In this document: positions 49,901 to 61,180 of the stretch, piece by piece
Position numbering within the stretch: position 1 is the first letter of the stretch
Layout of the letters: every line of letters begins with the position of its first letter
Assembly: GCA_013399855.1 (NCBI GenBank)
Contig: VXAY01006198.1
Location: forward strand, 205,427-269,426
Origin: Oxyruncus cristatus
Lineage: Eukaryota; Chordata; Aves; Passeriformes; Cotingidae
DNA: 64,000 bases
Reading direction: 5' to 3'
The notes under the pieces: generated by a model
The model's database searches: none
Told to the model about the DNA's origin: nothing
Seen by the model: only the letters and a program-made list of their open reading frames with translations
Program-made: the position numbers and the translations under genes

Positions 49901-52059
49901 GCATGGCATTGTAGTTCAAATGGAGACACGTACACATAGCCCCCTCCCACCAATACAACTGTGGTGTTCCTACACCCACAACTGCAAATTTTGTAAGAAG
50001 ATGAGACTAAGAATCATAAATTATATGTAAATTGCTTGTGTATAATTTACAAATACCTAGGGCTAGACATTATTATTCCTTGCATTGATAGTTTTCTGCC
50101 AAATGCTCAGATTGCTGCTTTGTAGCTTAGAATCCTCTCTTCTCCTCTGTGACCCCACAAGTGAAGACACATATTGTAAAAGAACAATATTTACTTATGA
50201 CCAAAGGGGAGAAGATCCTTGTTATACTGCAAGCTTATATTTACCATAGGAAACAATAATAATAAAAAAAATCTAAATTGTTTTCCTCATAAAAATACTA
50301 AAGCAATATGATCTCTGCCTGCCTATGATTAAGGGTGCTTTGTAAACAGATTGTTGTTCATTTTGTGATTCAGACACCACAATATTGCAGGATCAGGGTC
50401 TGATTTAGTCTGAAAATATTTAGCAACCCTACAAGTTAAACATGATATATATAAATAGAACTTTCTAATTAACATTTCTCTTTTGTCTGACACTTTATTT
50501 GCTGCTTTTTTCTAATGGATAGCAAGCACAATGACAGCACAGTATTACTGTTGAAATAAACCTGCCAAGACAAAAGCATGTGTCTTGGATTTATTTTTAA
50601 CAAAAAGAACAGAAGTAACGTCTTTTCCTGGGGTTTGCTTTTGTTCTGTCGGTAGGTTGTTCTGAGAGTAGGTTGATTGTTTCAGTAAAAAAACAATAAG
50701 TAGAAAATATTTGTTCTGAAGAGATATTCAGTACTTTAACCTGCCCTCTAGACCTGAGATTCATGGAAGATACTTAAGGGTCATCTGTGTTATTTGACAA
50801 GTGTTACATCTAGTATGACAGGCAAAGATACAACCTTAACACTCGTTCGATGGTGCCACTTTGAACCTAACTCTGGTGGCAAAATGTTATTTTTTTTTTT
50901 TTAATACAAAATGTGATAGCTTAGTGCTGAAACACGGATTTCCAGACAGAAGATAATACCAAAGTGACCATTTGTGATGCCTGAAATCGTAACCTCCATG
51001 TAAGGCTCAAAGACTCATTCCACGCAGGAGATACATACGTAAAACACAGCAGTCATTTATGGATGCCCTTTAGCCCAGATGTCTAAAACTATTCCAGTGA
51101 AATACAGAAACCCAAACCCAGGTTTTTGACATTTTAATGAATGATTATATATGAAACTAAAATTAGATAGCTACATGGGTGCTCCAGTCACAAACATGGC
51201 TTTCCTCAGCTGCTGCGGACACACTTCAGCTCCACACCACTTCTGAGAGGAAAGAAACGTGGCTTCTTCAGCTTTCCTTGCTAAAAGTAGACACTACCCA
51301 ATTTCTCCTCCTGATCCATCTCTAAGGTACTTTCTAGACACAGAATATAACTCAGTAACACCTCACAAAATCTCGTGTTCCAGGACTTGCCCTCTGCTCT
51401 GTGACCCCGGCCCACAAACATAAGAAAAATTCTTTTTCATGACTAGACTCAAAAACCATATCAATGCCTGAGGAACTGTTTCCACACACACCCATTGCTT
51501 ACATATCTTAAGCAATAATTAATTTTAGAAGAGGTAGCCACATGTCTCCTTTCTAATACTCCTGAGCTACAAGAATTTTTGCACAATTTGCATAGCCACA
51601 GTGGAGTAAACATGGGGACAACCAAGGACAGTCAGGACAAAGGGAAAAAGGTGGATTGCAGCCTGTGCCTGCCTACATAGCTGCATTAAGCTAAGCCACA
51701 ATCTTGCCTTTAAGCTAATTAATTAACTGCTTTCAACCATAGCTGTTTCTTCACAGCTTTCTTAGTCTGGCAGTGATAAATACACAGTAATGATGTTAAC
51801 AGTTCGGATTTACACAGCTGGTGTAACATACAGAATGGCATTCATATTTATGGACTTGGCAAGGTCCCGAGCCACCCTGCACTAATGTATCACCACTGAA
51901 ATCACAGCAACTGGGCAGATTTACACCACTGAGTGATCCAATGACCTACTCGGCGTATCAACTCGTATGTGGGCATTAAGCCCAAAAGCAATATTTATAT
52001 ATTCATAAAAGTACATACTCACCAAACAAGCCAGAGGTACTACACTGGAAATTACCTCT
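46993..52059. other. Unique noncoding DNA, 47.0-52.1 kb
   Basis: Mixed composition. A moderately GC-rich pocket at about 48,900-49,170 carries overlapping frames on both strands (145 and 70 codons minus; 99, 71 and 76 codons plus), none with a domain. T13 lies at 50,890-50,902. No transposon or RNA gene was recognised. Confidence 0.5.
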
Positions 52060-52340
52060 CTTCAATTATTGCATGTAATTTTTAATGCTGTTCAAGTTTA
52101 ATTACAGTGAAGTACTTAACTGGGCTGCAGCTGATTGATCATGTTCTTGACTACTTGTCTCCTTCTCCTTACAACTGCCAGATGGAGAGATCTAGATTAG
52201 TTTACGCTACATAATGAGAGCTTACTCTTGAAATATGAATGAATGTTGCACAGTTCATCTTGATGTGCTTTGATAAACTTTATGTATTAAAGAAAACCCC
52301 ACCTCTTGCTAATCAATTGTTTTTATTTGCCTTTCACACC
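52060..52340. other. Candidate conserved noncoding element
   Basis: Contains an E-box cagctg (52,128-52,133) overlapping the near-palindromic tgattgatca (52,132-52,141), a PBX/HOX/MEIS-type sequence. There is also a second E-box cagatgg (52,179-52,185), an agatctagattag piece, and a tttaattaca core near 52,098. The block is free of repeats and frames. Such clustering is typical of developmental enhancers, but no activity can be inferred from sequence alone. Confidence 0.22.
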
Positions 52341-52475
52341 TTTGCCAGGAATTGCTATGCATTTAGGTGTTTTATTTAAAATGGAAATGAAATCATAATA
52401 TATTAATTTAGAGTCAATAAGCAAATGCATAAACCATGTCACATTCAGGTTTTGCGGTGTTTTGGTTTGTGGTGG

Positions 52476-52550
52476 TTTTTTTTTTTTTTTTTTTTAATGT
52501 GACCCCATTTGCACATTAGTTTATGTTCTTTAAGTCTTTTTTTTTTTTTT
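52476..52550. repeat. Two poly-T runs (T20 and T14) 41 bp apart
   Basis: T20 at 52,476-52,495 and T14 at 52,537-52,550, the first preceded by a G/T-rich lead (ttttggtttgtggtgg). Either could be the reversed tail of an old retroposon, but no element body follows on the minus strand. Confidence 0.85.
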
Positions 52551-55500
52551 CCCCAAGAACTTTTGAATTCCTCAGGATACAAGCTACTAAAGAAAGATCA
52601 CTGTAATTATCATGTTGCTCATTTGATCCATCTGGGACAGAGTTCAAGGAACAAGGAGAGGGACGACCACTAAAGAGAATTTGTTTCTTTCAAGTCCTAG
52701 TATACATGCTATTTTAAAAGGGTTTTTTTCTCCTGTATCCACTCCCTTCAAGAATATTAAGCAAACATGTCCTTAATTTCCTCACTTCTAAAAACTTGGT
52801 CAGCAATGCTAAAGACAGGATGAAAAAAAGTCTTTTCAGCCTGAGCTACAAATAAATTGTTGGTCTTCAGCATAAGTATCAAGATGAGACCTTCTGCCCT
52901 AACTCAGGAGGAACAGACTGAGAGTGAATATAGTAGGGACACTCACAACTTGTATTTCTGCTGTGATTCCAGAAGCAACCTAGAGAGTTTTGCAAGGCAT
53001 AAAATGCTAACAGCTCATACAGCTTGAGACAAGTTGCATTAGTTGTAACATGTTTGAAATAAATTAAAAGTTAACTTCTCATCTGCAGCAGCCTAAGCGC
53101 ATTACACAAGCCCATGTACATGACTTTAGCTCTGGAAAGAGCTTCATAAATTCTGGATGAAGGAGCAAGAAGGAGGCAAGCTTAGAGCTTGCTGGGAAGG
53201 AGCCACAATGAAAAATACTGAATTTAGCCTGTGGTGGCAGAGGTATGGCTGCAATCCACAGCACAGGATCACCATGGAAAAGCAGAGGAGTTAGGATGGG
53301 TGCATACAAAGGACCAAGCGAGTGGTGTTCTGTAAGCAAAGCAAAGCCAAGAGTGTTAAACTTCACACTGTTGTCCCATGAACGCACAGGTGAACAAGGT
53401 TCCCAGGCTGATCTCTGAAAACAGATCACATCATTACAAGAGATATTCGAAGGTGGTACTTTGGCTCTCACTGGACACTGCTGAAGTAATTTCATTGTCT
53501 TTACTAATGTGTGTGCAGATTAATTACCAATGTAAAATACAGAGTGCCTGAAGAAATGCAGTGTGTTTCATTCTTGCACCTGGTGCAACCTGGTACACTG
53601 ATCCCTCCCAGAATGTTGTGTTTTACTGGATGGAACAAAGGAGACTGTAAGCAAAATTATTATTGCAAAACCTTTCAACTGCTTGGAGAAAAGAACAGGA
53701 AAGCAGACAGCATCAGTTTTCTCAAACAGTTCAGTTGCATCAAAGCATTTATTGGGAATGACTTCTATAAGACAAAATTTTCAGGAGTATAAATGTGATT
53801 TCAAAAAAAAAATTCTACAGGCATGATTGTTTCTTCTGCAAACATTATCAAAATGAATAACTGGAAAAAAGTTTATACATTTTGCCATATAAAACAATCA
53901 ACTGCTGAACCCTAAAATACTTATAAGCAAAACAGATTTGGCATCTGTCTGTAATCCATTAAATAAATGAGTAATCAAAGTGGTTGCATAAAAAGCTTTC
54001 AAAGTTCTATAAAACAATAGACTACAGAGAATACTAGAATGGGAGGACAATTTTATAAGGTAGGCAAGTAAGTGTTTGTATGAATGGCTGCTAGCATAAC
54101 TACTGTCTGCAGAACACACGAAATGAGCTAACAGCAATAATTATCTGGAATTAACGATGAACGTAAACATTTCTTTGCAGTCGCTAAATAAACAGCAACT
54201 GGAGCTGAGTATTCACCAATGGTGCAACCACAGCATGGCATTTACCATGATGAAAGGGAGCACCCATTCCAAAGAAAGCTACAGAGAAGCAGAGTCTCTC
54301 CATCAATAACAAATAGGTAATTTGGGGCTTTAATTCCACTGCTTCTGAAGCTGCATGAAAAGCCTGGACCACAGCCAAAATGCAATAATCACAATGTCTG
54401 CAAATCAAAGAAATAGGCCATCAAGAAACTCAAGTCTTTCTGTACAATGTAATTATCAAACAGTATCAACCCTTCTCGTTATCTGAACTTTGAAAAAAAG
54501 ATCTTATCACAAAGAAGCAGCAAATGGAGCAGGACCCTAAAATTGGTGAACCACCCTCTCTGACTCCCCACCATGGCCAGACACAGACTTTGAGACTCAG
54601 TTTCACTGTGCTTATTTTTGCCACCATTTACTGAGAAGAATGTCTTTTAGGTGAAGAAGGATGAAAATATAATTTGTGCCTTCCCTCTATTTGCTTTAGT
54701 TCCTTCTCTGTATGGAAGTAGAGAATGTCCTGATTTGGTTTTTTCTTCACTACAGCTTCTTGCAGTTTGCATTTTGCATATTGCTTGCCTATCTGATTGG
54801 AGATGAGCAGGTGTGTGCTGCATTCTCTTCCAATTTACATTTTGTATCTTAAAACAAACCAGAACTTGCCATGGGCATTTGGTTCTAGGACAGAATGCCA
54901 AATACAAAACAGGAAGGTTTGCTTCTTAATTGCCTAAGTAAATAAAACTTTCTTGTGAAATATGTTACTGTATAAAACATTGATGAAACACCACAGGGTA
55001 TTTCTACATTTTCCAGTGCCCACCTTCACAGAAATGGTAACTACTGAATTTCCCACACTATCTTAATAGCTGCAGTAGTTCTCCCTTTTGGTCAGTTAAA
55101 AGCATCATGATGACCAGGAATATTTCCTGTGGGAAGTCCATGTAGATTCTAATATTTTGTCTGGGGGGAGTAGGGGCACACAGAAACATATTTTGATATG
55201 TTGCAACAGGGAAATTAAATGATACATTGTCTTGATTTTTTAAAAAGTTTGTTACTGCATTTGGGGAAATGAACACCCACCATGTACATCACGAATGCAC
55301 GGCGGGCAATACCCTTCAGATACACAGCATCAATCTGTGATGTTGCTCCTATGGCCTGGTATTGATTAGAAATCAAAGTCTGATTTGGATCCTATCTCAA
55401 ACCCTTACACCTTAGGGACAGTAATGAAGAATGCCCAGACTCCAAGGCAATAGCATTAGCTAGCTCTGTATGATTCCAATGCCTGCAACTGGTACATTTT

Positions 55501-58500
55501 AGGAGTCATGGCACTATTTGGCTTCAAATACTAACTTGACTTCCTTGACTCTGTCCACCTTGACTTTCTTATTAAGAAAAGGTCCATAAAATCTAAATTA
55601 CGCTGAGCAATATTTATAACACAGGTTTCTTCAGACTCACCTGTTAACCTACATACAATCTTCCACAGGGCTTGGAAGGCAGCAGCAAACATTCCTCATC
55701 CTGCTCTCTGCCCAACACAGGTGTCTCAGAGCACAGTATCCCACTGCCAGCATAAATCCACAGATGTTCTGAGGGTAAAATTAGCACAGCCCAATGAACT
55801 GTGCCATCTTATATTAACCTAAGACATTGCCTTTGGATGGTACAATGAGATCCTGAAGCAATTTTCCTATATATTTCAAAGGCATAAATCTCTCTCATTG
55901 CAAATTTGGCAAATTCAAAGTTGGGCACAAATCTAAGCACACAACAGATTATCTCTGGTTTGTGTTCAATTTTTTTTTACCTTTCAAAACCCATTTTTAT
56001 CTATATAATTACGAAGTTTTCAAACCTGTGCTCCTATTTCTGCCACATTCTGCAGAACAGTTTCCCTGCATTTTATTTCTGCATTTCACAGACCATCATA
56101 ACAAACAAATAATCAGTCTGTGTTATTATTACATCATGAATCACAAACAGAATTAATCTCACCTATGTTAGTCATCTCAGATTTAAACCTCTAGCCTCAC
56201 TGGTCCCTTGAACAGCCTAGTCAATAAAGACAAGCACCTGTAAAATTGAACTATACTGTGTTTTAGACACCTGAAATGGGTGTTTTGCCCTGTGGAAGTA
56301 AGTCTGCCTATTGCTTGACTGTAAAGGAAGCCTTGTATCTTTTCTTACTTACTCAATTTTAAGGTACATAATATTAGGTAATATTAATTATCCTACCTAA
56401 TTCCTATTTAATTGATGCTTTTATTTGTACCCATACTGAAAAGTTGTTTATTCCTGCTCGTACAGTGCACGTTAGTACTTCTTGAACTTCCCTGACCTGA
56501 ATCAAGCTGGAAAAGTTTGAAGTTTCTGTTGGAAAAAGTTCCCTATATTCTCATACATTCTCTTATTAAAAAATATTGAAGTATCAATTAATACCATGTC
56601 AAAACATTGCATTACCAGGAAGGAGGAATAAATTATGAAATACATCAGTAGTTAATTCAACTATGATAACTAAAGTATTGTTGAAATGGGGATAAGTTTG
56701 GCTAAAGCGATTTTTTGTTGACAGAGAGCTGTCAAAGGATTTTCCACTAGAAATAAGCCAGTGATATAAACAAACTTTTGATCTTTTTAGGCTTTCATGT
56801 TTTTTTCATAGTCTACCCAAATAATATAGAACAGCTTGTACAGATCATTCTACCTTTTTCAATTTGAAATAGAACTGTTCTAACAAAGAAGATTTTCTGA
56901 TTTAAAAAAATGAAAATTCTAAGTGTTTCCAAGTAAGACATTTGTGTTTTAAAGAGACCATTAAGAATCGCTAATACCACTGCTGCTCTCTGCAACTGTT
57001 ATTTCTATCATAAATATGTCACAGGTTTTATTAACCAAGAGAAATGTGTAGTAGTTTTACCAGCTGTATAGGATACTGAGAAACAGTTTCAATCAACCAA
57101 TTAAATCATAATGTCTCTATTCCCCAATCTAGAAGGGCTTTTCATTAAAATGATTTTCAGACTTTTTTTTTTTTTTTTTAAAGGACAAAACAGGAAGCAT
57201 ATACACCATCCAACATATTGCAGGTAGCTTTGGCTAGAGTTTGTATTTCAGAGACGCACTGAACACATTTTAACACCAGCTATGCTAACAAGAGGGATCA
57301 TTCTGTACACAGCAAGAATGTCCTCTTTTCCTCCATACAGTAATTTGTGGAAGAAATTTCTCAAGAAACATGGGTAGTTTTAAGACAACATATGGCCTAG
57401 TCTCAGTGCAAGAAATAATAAAAGAGCAGACCATATATCGTGTCTCTAATAACACCTGTGCAGAGCACTTTACCTGCAGATTATCAAAGCCTATCTAGAG
57501 ACAGGACTCACAGAACAAGCACGCAGTGAGAAGCTCAAGCAGTGAAGACAGTGAATAAAAACATATACTTGTTTGAAAGAGAAGTGCAGAGATATTTTAG
57601 AGACAGCATTTTAATCAATTGTTTCTCAAACATCTTTAACTTTGGTGCTATTACATTCTTAATTGAAGCTCTGAAGCAGAACGATTGAATCCCAGACTTA
57701 TTTCCCCTCTGCCGTACCAGACCAAGACTCAGATTCTGCCAAGGCTTTTGTGCAGCTGTCATTTTACTTACTCAGCCTCAGAGGTGAATCTCATTTCGAT
57801 CAGCTGGGCTTCTCACGTGAGCCCAGTCACACCAACACTCCTGCAGTCACCGCACTTTGCCCTGGTGGTGGGAGCTCCTTAGGCTCTCCAGAAGAAAGAT
57901 GACTACGAATTTTATTATTAATCATATTGCATTGAACTCGCAATACAAAACCTAGTCTCACAGAGTAAGTTCCTCCTGCTCAGCTGACTTTCTGACCACA
58001 GGTTTATTTTAAGCCTGATTTCTCAAAAGTGGAACAAATAACCCTCAAAAGCACATTTGTCCTTGATTATGCTCTGTTAAGCATAGAACTATGTTTATAG
58101 GAAAACAGGAAGACATACCCAATATCACTTTAATTTTGAAAGGGGAAAAAGAGCAATATTCCATCTTCTTTTCTGTATTCCTTTGACATTTGAGGGCTTG
58201 TTATTTCAACACACACTCTTGGTGTTATTCCAATATTCAAAAATTCTCTGTGTTACTTTAATATATAAATTTTATTAGAAAAAGCTTCCATTTGCCCTGA
58301 AGTATTACTGAATGCTGATAAATTACTGTGGGACTATAGCAATTTTTCCAAGCAGTATCCATGCAAGTGTAAATTTAGTCAAACAAATCGAAATGTGAGT
58401 TATGTTCAACTGAAAATGACAATATCTATTGAGTGGTCAAAAAATGTGAGTAGCTATTAATAAATAATCCTCAGCACATATGGCGATGTCAATCAGCACC

Positions 58501-59275
58501 ATTATTTTACCCATATAAGAGGAATTTAGTAAGGTAGAGTTGCACAGTTATATACAAGTTAATCATCGTCACACAGCACGGTATTGTCAGAGCTCAAGAA
58601 TGTCTTTGATCCCTCCCTCAGTTTCAGAGCATTCAGGTCACCCTTTTGCACAGCATTTAAATGTGGTGCATGTACGCCTCAACACACTGAATGAATGACT
58701 GAGCTGCTCTAGGTCATAGTGTAATCGTGACATTATCAATTATACTAAAAAAAAAACCAACTCCGAGGAAACCAGCTACTTCACATGTACACGTAGCCTT
58801 TTTCAATATTTTTCATCAAAACTTTGAGCAGGCAGACATACAGTGAGCGTACACGTCAGTCAAATGGATTGGAAGCACTTAGGAGGAGATGTTACGGTCT
58901 GTTGCACCCGTGATGTAGAACGAGGAAGTTTAGATAGGCCTTCGACATAATGGACTCGACGAGAAGGAAACCTGAGCAGTGAGGGCACCTGGAGAGCCCC
59001 CAACAACCCTGTGACATTTCCATACCCAGACCTGGGCGAGACCTAAGCTCTGCCTATCACCACTGCAAAGGTCTCCAGCACCTCTGCCACCAAAATGTCT
59101 CTCCCTCCCAAGTGCCACTTGTTGAAGCAAGGCCGGTGTGTGAAAAGCTGATGTTGCAAATCAACAGCTGGCATTGGAAAATATGGAAGAAAAGAGATAG
59201 GCCTAACAATTCTCTGGGAAAAGTGAGCAATCTAACAAAAAAAGGGCTGTAAAATTTAGGTTAAAAAAAGCCCTA
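52551..59275. other. Unique noncoding DNA, 52.6-59.3 kb
   Basis: AT-rich with T17 at 57,163-57,179 and A10 at 58,747-58,756. The 138-codon minus frame at 53,079-53,495 and the 93-codon plus frame at 53,511-53,792 have no domain, and I do not call them genes. The CACGTG-type gcttctcacgtgagcccag near 57,815 is an isolated E-box inside a small near-palindrome. No transposon was confidently recognised. Confidence 0.5.
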
Positions 59276-59307
59276 CTGATAAGTATATGCTCTGATAAGT
59301 ATGTGCC
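59276..59307. repeat. Imperfect 16-bp tandem duplication
   Basis: ctgataagtatatgct is followed directly by ctgataagtatgtgcc, 14 of 16 positions identical. It is a small local duplication with two GATA-type cores (gataag). Confidence 0.85.
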
Positions 59308-59445
59308 TAAGGATGAGACTAGAGACTAATGTCTTTCAGAAATGTGTCTATCTCAATTTCTAGGACAACATACAGGTGGGCATCGAGATTGGTATTTTCC
59401 TGCTACTGCATGAATAACAAAATCTATTAAACATGTGTTAATCCT

Positions 59446-59533
59446 GTATTAATATATATTAATAAAATAAATACATACTAATAAAATTAAAAGTACATAT
59501 TAATACATATTAATAAAATTACATATTATAATA
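59446..59533. repeat. AT-rich minisatellite-like tract
   Basis: Irregular repeats of acatattaataaaatta and ttaataaaat in nearly pure A/T. At least four related units can be seen. No larger element is evident. Confidence 0.75.
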
Positions 59534-60779
59534 GCTATTTCTAGAAGAAACAGAGAATTATTTAATTTCAGAAATACAAAAACATAATGCAAGTTATGAT
59601 GCCATCTGGTTGTACTAGGGATTTTATGTCTAGGAGTTACCAAAAAAAAAAAAAAAAGGAAGAAAGAAAAGGAAAGGTCACTCTCATAGTAAAAAGAGGG
59701 AAAAAATCTAAAGTATTCCCTTTATTATAATAGAATTGGCCACAACTTTAAGCAGCTATTTATGTTGCTTTGTAAATACAAACCCCACATTTTAATATAA
59801 CTATGCTCGCTAACTTCTGGGATATTAAATGGTTCTAATCCTATTCTACTTTATGACTAGTTCAAGAAATGACCTCTAGCTAGATCTGGCCTTGTTCTAT
59901 CATGCAACTAGATTTTTCTTACAGAAAATAAATTAAAAAGGTGTGACCTTGCTGAGGGCTTGCAGAGAAAATGAGGTACATCTTGTCACAAGCAGAAGAG
60001 CCTATTTGAAACACGGTTTGTTCAATTTGAAAGGCTGCTGCTTTCCTCAGATCAGAAGTTAAGATAAAGGCAGTTGGATGAAAGAGGAGAAACATTTCCA
60101 AGAGATGAAATTAAAGAGCTACACTGGAATCCCATTCAGTGACACAGTGCCTTTTTGTGTGAGGGTTTATCTGGGACGCATCAGCCACACCTTGTCCCTG
60201 CACAGGAGCAGGAGCTCTTCACCCAGCACAAAGCCTGTCGTGGAAGGAGAGGATGAGGACTGCTCATCGATGGGAATCAGAGGACACTCACTGCAGCCCT
60301 TCCTCACACAGCAGAGCACGGGAGAAATTGAATAACCCACCCAAAGGTTACACCTTTTGCTCAGAAGGAAAATCTAAGCCCTTGCCCCTCTTGCTCTCAG
60401 CAGTTCTCTTGTGATCTCCGTGCTTTCCATCACCAACAAACGTGGTATCAGTGGGCAGTGTTCCCAGATGCCTAACACCTCTGCACTGAAATTTCACATT
60501 TTAAGCAGGTAGCAGAATACCCCCCCAAAAAATGGGGATTAAAAACCCATCAAACCTGTATGACCGATAACTCATGCTCAATTTTTAAATTGATCTACTA
60601 AAAGCATGCAGCAATTCGTATGACACCACCTCACCAGAATAGCTTATATTTGGCGTCCAAATAAAAACAGGTTATTTCATAATTTCCTTTCTAGCATTCT
60701 AAACAATTTCCTTGCTCATAATCACAAAAGGTATCAGGTAGCAAGGTTGTGATTCAGTCTCATCCTTCAGCGCTTATCT
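59534..60779. other. Unique noncoding DNA with a purine tract, 59.5-60.8 kb
   Basis: A pure A/G tract lies at 59,642-59,677 (A16 then ggaagaaagaaaagg units). At about 60,330-60,356 the sequence aataacccacccaaaggtta weakly recalls the antisense tail of MIR or L2. The 85-codon plus frame at 60,078-60,335 shows no domain. Confidence 0.5.
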
Positions 60780-61180
60780 AAGCCTAGCAGGAACTCAGGT
60801 GAGTCCTCAGCTCAACAGCAGGTCCAGCAGTGCAGACAAACAGCACACAGGTTTATTCCTCTCCCCAGCTGCAAACCTGCAGCACCATGACCCCCGTGAC
60901 TGGTCCCTTCGTGCCCCTCAGCTAACACAGCCCCTTTAAGGGCTCTGAATCAGACTGCTTTACAACACACAGGCTTGTTCCCCATGACCTCGAGCCCCCC
61001 CGTCAGTCACCACCCCTTACCACTGCCCACAGCAGCAGCTCAGAGGGTGTCCCCAGCCACTGCCCCACCTGGGAGCCAGGCTGGATGTCACGTCGCCTGC
61101 TCCATCCCTTCCGGATGCCAAAGCTTTTGGCAGGTGGGATGGATCTCACCCACAGCCACAGCAGCATTAATCTAAGCTGT
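60780..61180. other. GC-rich pocket
   Basis: C-rich sequence with several CpGs (for example tgtcacgtcgcc near 61,086) and C-runs near 60,996. The one plus frame of 66 codons has no domain. It may be a regulatory segment or a noncoding exon. Nothing in the sequence decides this. Confidence 0.35.

Noticed and set aside
53079..53495. 138-codon minus-strand frame
   Set aside because: No recognisable motif, Cys pattern or signal peptide. Its length is compatible with chance in this amount of sequence.
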